Part shown: piece by piece, positions 18,175 through 26,585 of the stretch | How the letters are laid out: each line of letters starts with the position of its first letter | Position numbering within the stretch: the stretch's first letter is position 1 | NCBI RefSeq assembly: GCF_000577335.1 | Contig: NZ_CBYL010000017.1 | Span: 1-64,000 of the forward strand | From: Faecalispora jeddahensis | GTDB taxonomy: Bacteria > Bacillota > Clostridia > Oscillospirales > Acutalibacteraceae | Direction: 5' to 3' | DNA: 64,000 bases | Made by a program: the position numbers and the translations under genes | Notes under the pieces: model-generated | The model's input: the letters and a program-made list of their open reading frames with translations, nothing else | Databases searched by the model: none | What the model was told of the DNA's origin: nothing

Positions 18175-18444
18175 TTCGGTTTCCGCCTGAGGCAGGAAAT
18201 CGTGAATCGGGATTCCGGCGCATCGCCCAGTCAATCAAACAGTGTGGTATCCACCCTTACAAGTTGATGAAGGGAGTGCGCCGGGATTTTCCTTGATTCC
18301 CGGCTGAACAGGCCGGGCCCCGGCGAGGAAGCGACGCTTCACGCCGTCGGAGAATATTTCCGGAGCACCGGGAGCTCGGGGCGGGCCGCATCAGGCGGCC
18401 GGTTATCCGGGCACAGCATTATCTTTTGGATGAGGAGCTAAAAT

Positions 18445-19743
18445 ATGGATTGGAAAGATCTGTACGCGCAGCGAAAAATGACCGCAGAGGAAGCGGTGGC
18501 CCGCGTTCGTTCCGGCGACAGAGTCGTAACACCCAACGCGGCGGGCGCGCCGGTTCATTTGATCAATGCACTGGTTGCGCGAAAAGACGATCTGAAGAAC
18601 GTAGAAATTGCCCACATGGTACCTTTGGCAAAAGCACCATACGCTGCGCCGGAGATGGAAGGGCACTTTATCCACAACTCCATTTTTGTAGGAGGCTCGA
18701 CCCGGGCCACTATTGAGGCGGGCATCGGCGACTATACGCCCTGCTTTTTCCACAAGGTGCCTGAGCTGTTCGATACCACTCTGCCGGTGGATGTGGCTTT
18801 GATCCACGTTTCCGCCCCCGACGAGCACGGCTATTGCAGCTACGGTGTAACGGTGGACTACGAAAAGCATGCCGCGGAAGTGGCAAAGCTGGTCATCGCG
18901 CAGGTGAATGAGAATATGCCCCGCACGCTGGGCGACTGCTTCATTCATGTGAGCGAGATAGACTGCATTGTGGAGTGCAACGATCCGATTCTCGAACTTG
19001 GCGCCCCCAAAATTACCGAGATTGAAAAGAAGATCGGCGGCCACTGCGCCGAGCTGATCAAGGATGGAGATACCCTGCAGCTGGGAATCGGTGCGATTCC
19101 GGACGCAGTGCTCCTGTTCCTCAAAGAGAAAAAGGATCTCGGTATCCATACGGAAATGTTCTCGGACGGCGTGGTCGAGCTGGTGGAAGCCGGCGTGATC
19201 AACAATTCCAAAAAGACGCTGCACAAAGGGAAGAGCGTTGCAACCTTCCTGATGGGCACACGGCGTCTGTACGATTATGTTCATAACAATCCGGCGGTGG
19301 AAATGTACCCCGTCAATTATGTCAATGACCCTGTTGTCATCGCGAAGAACGACAATCTGGTGTCGATCAACTCCTGCGTACAGATCGACCTGCTGGGCCA
19401 GGTGGTATCCGAAAGTATCGGGCCGGTGCAGATCAGCGGCGTGGGCGGGCAGATCGACTTCATCCGCGGCGCTTCCATGAGCCGCGGCGGGCGTTCGATT
19501 CTGGCGATGAATTCCACGGCGGCGGGCGGCAAGGTTTCCAAAATCGTGCCGTTTATCGATCTGTGGTCGGCGGTAACCACCTCCCGCAACGACGTTCAGT
19601 ATGTTGTGACGGAGTACGGAATCGCGGAGCTGCGCGGACACACGATGCGTGACAGAGCGCGCAGCCTGATTGAGATTGCCCACCCGGATTTCCGTGATTC
19701 CTTGAAAGAGGAATTCGAAAAGCGTTTCCATACAAAATATTAA
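18445..19743 (+). CDS. acetyl-CoA hydrolase/transferase family CoA-transferase (butyryl-CoA:acetate or 4-hydroxybutyrate type)
   Basis: A 432-residue CoA-transferase of the acetyl-CoA hydrolase/transferase family. The catalytic glutamate is E237 in GIHTEMFSDG, and the glycine-rich CoA site GVGGQIDF is at 332-339. Family members include butyryl-CoA:acetate CoA-transferase and 4-hydroxybutyrate CoA-transferase, which overlap in substrate. Between gcdA and crt-bcd-etf, the simplest role is to release butyrate from butyryl-CoA with acetate as acceptor. Specificity cannot be settled from sequence alone. GGATGAGGAGC precedes the ATG. A 270-bp GC-rich spacer without a gene separates it from gcdA. 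Confidence 0.85.
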   Translation: MDWKDLYAQRKMTAEEAVARVRSGDRVVTPNAAGAPVHLINALVARKDDLKNVEIAHMVPLAKAPYAAPEMEGHFIHNSIFVGGSTRATIEAGIGDYTPCFFHKVPELFDTTLPVDVALIHVSAPDEHGYCSYGVTVDYEKHAAEVAKLVIAQVNENMPRTLGDCFIHVSEIDCIVECNDPILELGAPKITEIEKKIGGHCAELIKDGDTLQLGIGAIPDAVLLFLKEKKDLGIHTEMFSDGVVELVEAGVINNSKKTLHKGKSVATFLMGTRRLYDYVHNNPAVEMYPVNYVNDPVVIAKNDNLVSINSCVQIDLLGQVVSESIGPVQISGVGGQIDFIRGASMSRGGRSILAMNSTAAGGKVSKIVPFIDLWSAVTTSRNDVQYVVTEYGIAELRGHTMRDRARSLIEIAHPDFRDSLKEEFEKRFHTKY

Positions 19744-19799
19744 GAAGAAAAACAAGAGGCCCTGCCGAATGCCGCAGGGAACAGTCAGGAGGGACACAG

Positions 19800-20582
19800 A
19801 TGAGTCTGGTTACATTTGAAACAAAGCATGACAATCTCATCGGGATTCTGACCATGAACCGGCCCCAGGCGCTCAACGCGGTAAACCTGGAGGTTATGAA
19901 GGATCTGGAACAAGCACTGGAGCAGGCGAAGCAAAGCGGTATCCGCTGCCTGATCATCACCGGAGCCGGTGAGAAGGCTTTCGTAGCCGGTGCAGACATT
20001 GGCGAAATGCGCAATCTGACAAAGCCGCAGGGTGAAGAATTCGGCCTGCTCGGCGACAGGATTTATCATCTGGTAGAGCAGTTCCCCGCCCCTGTGATCG
20101 CGGCGGTCAACGGCTTTGCTCTGGGCGGCGGCTGCGAGCTTTCTCTCGCGTGCGATATCCGCCTTGCGTCTGAAAAAGCGGTGTTCGCGCTTCCCGAGGT
20201 GGGCCTTGGCATCACTCCCGGTTGGGGCGGCATGCAGAAGCTTGCCAGGGCAATCGGCCCCGGCAAAGCGAAGGAACTGGTATTTACCGCCGGCAGAGTG
20301 AAGGCTGAAGAGGCTCTCGCAATCGGCCTGGTCAATGCGGTGTACGCGCCCGAAGAGCTGCTTGCAAAAGCGGAAGAGCTGGCGCTGAAGATCGCCGCAA
20401 ACGCTCCGGTGGCTGTGCAGAATGCAAAGCGCGCCATGAACGAGAGCGTTGGCCTTGGTTTGTGGGAGGCTGCCGAGCTGGAGGCAAAATACTTTGGCGA
20501 TTGTTTTGAAACCCAGGATCAGCGGGAAGCGATGGGCGCGTTTGTGGAGAAACGTAAGCCCGCGCCGTTCGTTGGCAAATAA
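19800..20582 (+). CDS. crt: crotonase (3-hydroxybutyryl-CoA dehydratase)
   Basis: A 260-residue enoyl-CoA hydratase. Both catalytic glutamates are present, E113 in GGGCELSLACD and E133 in LPEVGLG, with the oxyanion loop AGADIGEM near 63-70. It interconverts 3-hydroxybutyryl-CoA and crotonyl-CoA and so links the thlA-hbd branch to the crotonyl-CoA made by the decarboxylase. An AGGAGGG site precedes the ATG. It is followed at 33 bp by bcd, as in the common clostridial crt-bcd-etfBA order. Confidence 0.95.
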   Translation: MSLVTFETKHDNLIGILTMNRPQALNAVNLEVMKDLEQALEQAKQSGIRCLIITGAGEKAFVAGADIGEMRNLTKPQGEEFGLLGDRIYHLVEQFPAPVIAAVNGFALGGGCELSLACDIRLASEKAVFALPEVGLGITPGWGGMQKLARAIGPGKAKELVFTAGRVKAEEALAIGLVNAVYAPEELLAKAEELALKIAANAPVAVQNAKRAMNESVGLGLWEAAELEAKYFGDCFETQDQREAMGAFVEKRKPAPFVGK

Positions 20583-20615
20583 ATCTTTCAACAATTAAAA
20601 ATCAGGGGGATCGAT

Positions 20616-21755
20616 ATGAATTTTGAGCTGAACAACGAGCAGTCGATGGCTCGGGAAATGTTCGCGGCCTTTGCAGAAAAGGAAGTAAAGCCCTTAGCTC
20701 ACGACATTGATGAGGAAGAGCGCTTTCCGGCAGAGACTGTTGAAAAAATGAAGAAGTACGGCTTTTTCGGCATTCCGTATCCGAAAGAGCTCGGCGGCCA
20801 GGGCTGCGATGTTCTGACCTACATCATGTGCGTAGAAGAGCTTTCCAAGGTTTGCGGCACAACGGGCGTTATCGTTTCCGCACACACCTCTCTTTGTGCT
20901 GACCCGATCTACAAGTACGGCACCAAAGAGCAGAAGGAAAAATATCTGGTACCGCTTGCTTCCGGCAAAAAGATCGGCGCGTTCGGTCTGACCGAGCCCG
21001 GCGCGGGCACCGATGCTTCCGGCCAGCAGACCAAGGCTGTGCTGGACGGTGACCACTATGTCCTCAACGGCAGCAAGATTTTCATCACCAACGGCGGCGT
21101 AGCCGACATTTATGTCGTGTTCGCCATGACCGATAAGTCCAAGGGCGTGAAGGGCATTTCCGCGTTTATCGTAGAGAAGGAATTCCCGGGCTTCTCCATC
21201 GGCAAAAAGGAGAAGAAGATGGGTATCCGCGGCTCCGCTACCACTGAGCTGGTATTTGAGAACTGCATCGTTCCCAAAGAGAACCTGCTGGGCCAGGAGG
21301 GCAAGGGCTTTTCCGTTGCCATGACTACGCTGGACGGCGGCCGTATCGGCATCGCCGCACAGGCACTGGGCATCGCCGAGGGCGCTTTGGACGAGACGAT
21401 CAAGTATGTCAAAGAGAGAAAGCAGTTTGGCCGTTCCATCGCTGCGTTCCAGAACACTCAGTTCCGTATTGCAGACATGAAGACGAAGATTGACGCTGCG
21501 CAGCTGCTCGTTTACCGTGCGGCGATGCTCAAGCAGGCTGGCGCGAAGTTCTCTACTGAGGCTGCTATGGCGAAGTTGTTTGCGGCAGAAACCGCTATGG
21601 CGGTTACCACCGAGTGCGTACAGCTGTTCGGCGGCTACGGCTACACCAGAGAGTATCCCGTGGAGCGCATGATGCGCGACGCGAAGATCACCGAAATTTA
21701 TGAAGGCACCAGTGAAGTGCAGCGCATGGTTATTTCCAACGCGCTTTTGAAATAA
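20616..21755 (+). CDS. bcd: butyryl-CoA dehydrogenase
   Basis: A 379-residue acyl-CoA dehydrogenase, an FAD enzyme reducing crotonyl-CoA to butyryl-CoA. FAD/substrate motifs FGLTEPGAGTDASG (near 125-138) and a FITNGG segment are present. The catalytic glutamate lies in IYEGTSEVQ (about residue 363), as in short-chain family members. With the adjacent etfBA it should form the bifurcating Bcd-Etf complex that couples crotonyl-CoA reduction to ferredoxin reduction. CAGGGGG lies before the ATG, and the gap to etfB is only 13 bp. Confidence 0.95.
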   Translation: MNFELNNEQSMAREMFAAFAEKEVKPLAHDIDEEERFPAETVEKMKKYGFFGIPYPKELGGQGCDVLTYIMCVEELSKVCGTTGVIVSAHTSLCADPIYKYGTKEQKEKYLVPLASGKKIGAFGLTEPGAGTDASGQQTKAVLDGDHYVLNGSKIFITNGGVADIYVVFAMTDKSKGVKGISAFIVEKEFPGFSIGKKEKKMGIRGSATTELVFENCIVPKENLLGQEGKGFSVAMTTLDGGRIGIAAQALGIAEGALDETIKYVKERKQFGRSIAAFQNTQFRIADMKTKIDAAQLLVYRAAMLKQAGAKFSTEAAMAKLFAAETAMAVTTECVQLFGGYGYTREYPVERMMRDAKITEIYEGTSEVQRMVISNALLK

Positions 21756-21768
21756 GGGGGGGCACGCA

Positions 21769-22548
21769 GTGAATATCGTTGTAAGCATCAAGCAGGTTCC
21801 GGATACCAATGAGGTAAAGCTGGACCAGGCGACAGGAACCCTGATTCGTGAAGGCGTTCCCAGCATTATCAATCCGGACGACAAGGCTGGCCTTGAGGCT
21901 GCCCTCCGTTTGAAAGACCAGGTCGGCGCGCATGTTACCGTTCTGACCATGGGCCCGCCCCAGGCGGCCATCGCTCTGCGCGAGGCTCTGGCAATGGGCG
22001 CTGATGAAGCGATCCTCGTGACCGACCGCGCATTCGGCGGCGCTGACACCTGGGCTACTTCTTCCACTCTGGCTTCTGCGATTGCAAAGCTGGATTATGA
22101 TCTCATCATCACCGGCCGTCAGGCCATCGACGGCGATACCGCACAGGTTGGCCCGCAGATCGCCGAGCACCTCGGCCTGCCCAACGTCAGCTATGCGGAA
22201 GAGCTGTGGGTGGAAGGCGATACCCTCAAGGTAAAGCGCCAGTATGAAGACCGCTATCACATCATTCGCGTCAAAACTCCCTGCCTGATTACCGCTTTGG
22301 CCGAAATGAATGAACCCCGCTATATGACTCCCGGCGGCATTTTCGACGCCTTCCAGAAAGAAATCACCGAGTGGCACAGAGCCGACCTCGATGTTGACGA
22401 CAGCAACATCGGCCTGAAGGGTTCTCCCACCCGCGTGAAGAAGTCCTTTACCAAGGCTGTTAAAGGACAGGGCACCGTTGTAACGATGGAGCCCGAAGAG
22501 TCAGCGAACTGGCTGACCGACCGTCTGCGTGAAAAATTCATTCTGTAG
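21769..22548 (+). CDS. etfB: electron transfer flavoprotein beta subunit
   Basis: A 259-residue EtfB with a GTG start after AAGGGGGGG. It has the family pattern: N-terminal NIVVSIKQVPDTNEV, then a nucleotide-binding region around GADEAILVTDRAFGG and the signature ITGRQAIDGDTAQVGPQIAE near 118-137. It partners EtfA and Bcd. In clostridia this Etf binds NADH and bifurcates electrons between crotonyl-CoA and ferredoxin, which I infer here from the operon. Confidence 0.95.
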   Translation: MNIVVSIKQVPDTNEVKLDQATGTLIREGVPSIINPDDKAGLEAALRLKDQVGAHVTVLTMGPPQAAIALREALAMGADEAILVTDRAFGGADTWATSSTLASAIAKLDYDLIITGRQAIDGDTAQVGPQIAEHLGLPNVSYAEELWVEGDTLKVKRQYEDRYHIIRVKTPCLITALAEMNEPRYMTPGGIFDAFQKEITEWHRADLDVDDSNIGLKGSPTRVKKSFTKAVKGQGTVVTMEPEESANWLTDRLREKFIL

Positions 22549-22568
22549 TAGGAAAGTGGTGAGGAATT

Positions 22569-23588
22569 ATGAGTAACGAAGCATATAAGGGAATATTCGT
22601 ATTTGCCCAGCAGGTGGACGGAAAACTGTCCAACGTTGCGCTGGAGCTGATCGGCAAAAGCAAAGCTTTGGCCAAAGATCTGAACACAGAAGTTACCGCC
22701 GTTGTTCTGGGTAACAAAATCGGCCATCTGCCGGAGCAGCTGGGCCGTTATGGCGCGGACCGCGTTGTCATCGCGGAGGATCCGATTCTGGAAACTTATA
22801 CCACCGAGCCTTATGCGCATGTTATTACCGAAATCGTGAAAAAATATCAGCCTGAGATCGTTCTGTATGGCGCAACCGCCATCGGCCGTGACCTGGCTCC
22901 CCGTATTTCCGCCAGAGTACACACCGGCCTGACCGCCGACTGCACCTCGCTGGAAATCGAAGAGGGTACCGGCAACCTGCTGATGACCCGCCCCGCATTC
23001 GGCGGCAACATCATGGCGACCATCGCCTGCGCGGACTTCCGTCCCCAGATGGCGACCGTTCGCCCCGGCGTTATGCAGCGCCTGACTCCCGTAGACAACG
23101 CTCACCCGGTGGTAGATACTTTCTCTGTTCCGGATCTGGCCGAGCATGTCAACGTGGAAGTGGTTGAAGTGATCAAGAAGGTCAGCGAGAAGATGGACAT
23201 TCAGGAAGCCAACGTTTTGGTTTCCGGCGGACGCGGCATGGGCGGCCCCGAGAATTTCAAGCTCCTCGAGGATCTGGCAGAAGTTCTGGGCGGCACAGTT
23301 TCCTCCTCCCGTACTGCGGTTGACGCAGGCTGGGTTGAGAAAGACCGCCAGGTTGGCCAGACCGGTAAAACGGTTCGCCCGAACCTGTATATTGCCTGCG
23401 GCATTTCCGGCGCCATTCAGCACTTGGCTGGCATGGAAGAGTCCGATGTGATCATCGCGATCAACAAAGATCCCAGCGCTCCCATCTTTGAGGTGGCGGA
23501 CTACGGCGTTGTGGGTGACGTGATGAAAATCCTGCCGCTGTTCACAGAGCAGGTAAGAAAAGCTAAGGAAGAAAAAAGCAACGCCTGA
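22569..23588 (+). CDS. etfA: electron transfer flavoprotein alpha subunit
   Basis: A 339-residue EtfA. The C-terminal FAD domain shows the family signature: VSGGRGMGGPENF, then SSRTAVDAGWV, LYIACGISGAIQHLAGM and VIIAINKDPSAPIF. The N-terminal domain resembles EtfB. It carries the electron-shuttling FAD of the Etf that serves butyryl-CoA dehydrogenase. Twenty bp separate it from etfB. The 190-bp spacer before gctA is GC-rich with imperfect inverted repeats and no gene. Confidence 0.95.
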   Translation: MSNEAYKGIFVFAQQVDGKLSNVALELIGKSKALAKDLNTEVTAVVLGNKIGHLPEQLGRYGADRVVIAEDPILETYTTEPYAHVITEIVKKYQPEIVLYGATAIGRDLAPRISARVHTGLTADCTSLEIEEGTGNLLMTRPAFGGNIMATIACADFRPQMATVRPGVMQRLTPVDNAHPVVDTFSVPDLAEHVNVEVVEVIKKVSEKMDIQEANVLVSGGRGMGGPENFKLLEDLAEVLGGTVSSSRTAVDAGWVEKDRQVGQTGKTVRPNLYIACGISGAIQHLAGMEESDVIIAINKDPSAPIFEVADYGVVGDVMKILPLFTEQVRKAKEEKSNA

Positions 23589-23781
23589 TTTATTTTAGGC
23601 TCTCAGTACGGCAGCGCGCAAGGATTTTTGCATCTCGAGGCTTCCGCGCCGCCGCGCGGGCTTTCCCCGGCCCGATGCGAATCTGCGCGCGCTGCTGCGC
23701 TGAAAATTGCTTTTTTTCAGATGGAGCCGACCGGTTCTGCCAGCCGATTCCATCCATCATACTTATATTGGAGGTTTTACC

Positions 23782-24756
23782 GTGGGAAAAGTGTATACGC
23801 TATCTGAAGCAGTAGCCAAATTCGTAAACGACGGTGACAGTATCGCAATCGGTGGCTTCACCACTAACAGAAAACCCTTTGCCGCCGTCCATGAAATCCT
23901 CAGACAAGGGAAAAAGGACTTTATTTTGAATGCGGGTGCCAACGGCGGTGACGCGGATCTGCTCATCGGCTGTGGACGCGTCAAGGCGTACATCAACTGC
24001 TACACCGCAAACTCCGGCTATACCAACGTATCCAGACGGTTCCGCGCGGCGATTGAAAACGGCGACATTCTTTTTGAGGACTACTCACAGGATGCTGTTA
24101 TGCTGATGTTCCATGCCGCTGCTCTGGGATTCCCCTATGTTCCCAGCCGCCTGATGATGGGTACCGGCCTTGCCGATAAGTGGGGCATTTCCAAAGAGAT
24201 CAGAAAGACCATTGACAAGCTGCCCGATGAAAAGTTCGTCATTGAGCAGAATCCCATGAACCCCGAAGAGAAGCTGCTGCTCCTGCCTGTGCCGGAGATT
24301 GACGTTGCCGTCATTCATGTGCAGATGGCTTCCCCCGACGGAACCTGCCGCATTCTGGGCGACGAGTTCCAGGATACCGATATTGCGGGCGCTGCGAAGA
24401 AGGTCATTGTTACCTGCGAAGAGCTGGTTTCCGATGAGTATATCCGCCGCGATCCCAACGCGAACACCATCCCCGGCTTCTGCGTGGATGCCGTTGTTCA
24501 TGCCCCGCACGGTGCGCATCCGTCCCAGTGCTACGACTACTATGACTACGATTCCAAATATTATAAAGAATACGATGTTGCCTCCAAAACACAGGAAGCG
24601 TTCGACGCTTTCTGCCAGGAGTGGGTATTCTCCACCCCGACACACGAGGACTACCTCAACAAGGTAGGCGGCGCCAGGCTGGCCAACCTCAAGGTTGTTC
24701 CGGGTCTCGGCTACCATGTTGATATGACGGCACAGGCGAAGGAGGAGAAGAAGTAA
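23782..24756 (+). CDS. gctA: glutaconate CoA-transferase subunit A
   Basis: A 324-residue alpha subunit of the glutaconate CoA-transferase, which moves CoA from acetyl-CoA or glutaconyl-CoA to (R)-2-hydroxyglutarate. It matches the Acidaminococcus subunit closely in my recollection: AIGGFTTNRKPFAAVHEILR, a VKAYINCYTANSGYTNVSRR stretch, and the C-terminal NLKVVPGLGYHVDMT. The frame is open to 23707, but GGAGG just before a GTG at 23782 and the family N-terminus (GKVYTLSEAVAKF) fix the start. The stop overlaps the gctB start as TAATG, indicating translational coupling. Confidence 0.93.
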   Translation: MGKVYTLSEAVAKFVNDGDSIAIGGFTTNRKPFAAVHEILRQGKKDFILNAGANGGDADLLIGCGRVKAYINCYTANSGYTNVSRRFRAAIENGDILFEDYSQDAVMLMFHAAALGFPYVPSRLMMGTGLADKWGISKEIRKTIDKLPDEKFVIEQNPMNPEEKLLLLPVPEIDVAVIHVQMASPDGTCRILGDEFQDTDIAGAAKKVIVTCEELVSDEYIRRDPNANTIPGFCVDAVVHAPHGAHPSQCYDYYDYDSKYYKEYDVASKTQEAFDAFCQEWVFSTPTHEDYLNKVGGARLANLKVVPGLGYHVDMTAQAKEEKK

Positions 24757-25553
24757 TGGCTAACTACACGAATTACACCAACAAAGAAATGCAGGCAATT
24801 ACGATTGCCCGCGCGATCACCAACGATCATATCGCGATTGTTGGAACAGGTCTTCCTCTCATCGGCGCAACTGTTGCCAAGAAGATATTTTCCCCCGGCT
24901 GCACACTCATTGTTGAGAGCGGCCTGATCGACTGCGATCCCGTTCAGGTTCCCACCTCTGTCGGTGACTGCCGCTTTATGGCGCACTGCGCGGTGCAGTG
25001 GCCTCCGGTTCGCTACATTGGCTTCCAGGCCAACGAGTGGCTCAAGAACAGAGACAGAATGATCGCCTTCATCGGCGGCGCTGAAATTGACCCTTACGGC
25101 AATGTCAACTCCACCTCCATGGGCGATTACCATCATCCGAAGACCCGTTTCTCCGGCTCCGGCGGAGCGAACGGTATTGCAACGTATGTCAATACCGTTC
25201 TCATGATGCAGCACGAAAAGCGCCGCTTCACTGAGAAGATCGATTACATTACCAGCCCCGGCTGGATGACCGGCGGCCCCGACGGACGCAAGAAGGCAGG
25301 TCTGCCCCAGAACCGCGGCCCGCTGATGGTTGTTACCGACAAGGGCGTTATGAAGTTTGACGAGAAGACCAAGAGAATGTATCTGGCGGGTTACTACGAG
25401 TCCTCCTCCATTGAGGAGATCGTAGAGAATACCGGCTTTGAGATTGACACCTCCAGAGCAGAGCTGCTGGCTCCGCCCTCTCCGGAAGTCATCAAGGCGA
25501 TCCGCGAAGAGATCGATCCCGGCCAGGTCTTCATCAAAGTTCCCAAAGAGTAA
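24756..25553 (+). CDS. gctB: glutaconate CoA-transferase subunit B
   Basis: A 265-residue beta subunit. The catalytic glutamate that forms the CoA thioester is E54 in LIVESGLID, at exactly the position known for the Acidaminococcus enzyme. Other family segments are QWPPVRYIGFQANEW and SGSGGANGIATYVNT. Together with GctA it forms the heterooctameric transferase that activates 2-hydroxyglutarate. The ATG overlaps the gctA stop by one base, with GGAGGAGAAG upstream inside gctA. Confidence 0.95.
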   Translation: MANYTNYTNKEMQAITIARAITNDHIAIVGTGLPLIGATVAKKIFSPGCTLIVESGLIDCDPVQVPTSVGDCRFMAHCAVQWPPVRYIGFQANEWLKNRDRMIAFIGGAEIDPYGNVNSTSMGDYHHPKTRFSGSGGANGIATYVNTVLMMQHEKRRFTEKIDYITSPGWMTGGPDGRKKAGLPQNRGPLMVVTDKGVMKFDEKTKRMYLAGYYESSSIEEIVENTGFEIDTSRAELLAPPSPEVIKAIREEIDPGQVFIKVPKE

Positions 25554-25580
25554 TTATCGTTGATATTCATTCCTTGCACG

Positions 25581-25608
25581 CGGCGGAGCTTTGTTTGAGG
25601 CTCCGCCG
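25581..25608 (+). other. intercistronic hairpin between gctB and hgdC
   Basis: A 9-bp perfect stem (CGGCGGAGC with its complement, 10-nt loop) with no T tract. A similar GC-rich inverted repeat (GTGTGGG..CCCCACAC) lies near 26520-26540 between hgdC and hgdA. They probably shape mRNA stability or processing rather than terminate. Confidence 0.45.
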
Positions 25609-25703
25609 GCGGCGCAGGGGGTTCGACTGTTTGGCGGTTTCAGGCCGATTCGGCTTGAAATGCCGATACCGAGTTCAAAAAGCCAATTGGTAGGAAGGTT
25701 ACT

Positions 25704-26492
25704 ATGGAAGCAAAGTATACGTTAGGCATCGACGTTGGTTCCACCACGTCTAAATGTGTGATTGTGAAGGACGGGCAGGAGATCGTCAGCAAATCTCTGG
25801 TTTCAGTGGGAGCCGGTACCAGCGGCCCCGAGCGCGCGATCAAAGAGGTGCTGGATAACTGCGGAATGAAAAAAGAAGACATGAGCTTTATTCTTGGCAC
25901 CGGCTACGGGCGTAATTCGCTTGATATCGTGGATGACCAGATGAGTGAGCTGAGCTGTCATGCAAGAGGCGCATACTACCTGTTTCCGGAGGTTCACACG
26001 GTCATTGACATCGGCGGACAGGACATGAAGGTGCTTCAGATTGACAATGGCGTTATGGTCAATTTCCAGATGAACGACAAGTGTGCCGCCGGCACGGGGC
26101 GCTTTCTCGATGTAATGGCCCGCGTGCTGGAGGTGAAAGTCGCCGAACTGGGCGATTTGGGGGCAAAGTCCACCAAACGGGTAGCGATCAGTTCTACCTG
26201 TACGGTTTTCGCCGAAAGCGAAGTGATCAGCCAGCTGGCGCAAGGCAGCGATATGCACGACATCATCAACGGTATCCACCACTCTATCGCCGCCCGTATG
26301 AGCGGTCTGGCACGCCGTGTCGGTGTGCGCGACCAGGTTGTTATGACCGGCGGTGTGGCGCAGAATGTCGGTGTTGTCGCAGCGCTGGAGGAGGAGCTCG
26401 GCCATAAGGTCTACACCTCTCCCCTGGCTCAGTATGCCGGTGCGCTTGGCGCGGCGCTGTTTGCGTACCAAAAGGCGACCCGCAAGAAATAG
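25704..26492 (+). CDS. hgdC: 2-hydroxyglutaryl-CoA dehydratase activator (component A)
   Basis: A 262-residue ATPase of the BadF/BadG/BcrA family. It hydrolyses ATP to push one electron at very low potential into the dehydratase (an archerase). The ASKHA phosphate loop GIDVGSTTSK is at 8-17 and the second ATP motif IDIGGQDMK at 101-109. The cysteines that hold the bridging [4Fe-4S] cluster of the homodimer are C127 (NDKCAAGTG) and C166 (SSTCTVF), both at the residue numbers of the Acidaminococcus protein. The protein is expected to be extremely oxygen-sensitive. It precedes hgdAB, as in known gct-hgd operons. Confidence 0.95.
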   Translation: MEAKYTLGIDVGSTTSKCVIVKDGQEIVSKSLVSVGAGTSGPERAIKEVLDNCGMKKEDMSFILGTGYGRNSLDIVDDQMSELSCHARGAYYLFPEVHTVIDIGGQDMKVLQIDNGVMVNFQMNDKCAAGTGRFLDVMARVLEVKVAELGDLGAKSTKRVAISSTCTVFAESEVISQLAQGSDMHDIINGIHHSIAARMSGLARRVGVRDQVVMTGGVAQNVGVVAALEEELGHKVYTSPLAQYAGALGAALFAYQKATRKK

Positions 26493-26585
26493 CGCCAGGC
26501 AATAGAATGATTTTTCGTTGGTGTGGGAGCTCCCCACACGTTAGAAACCCTTTGTTACTATTATTTTAAAAGGAGCGAGTGAACT

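Noticed and set aside
16417-18234. 605-codon open frame on the minus strand
   Set aside because: Antisense shadow of gcdA, which is unmistakable.
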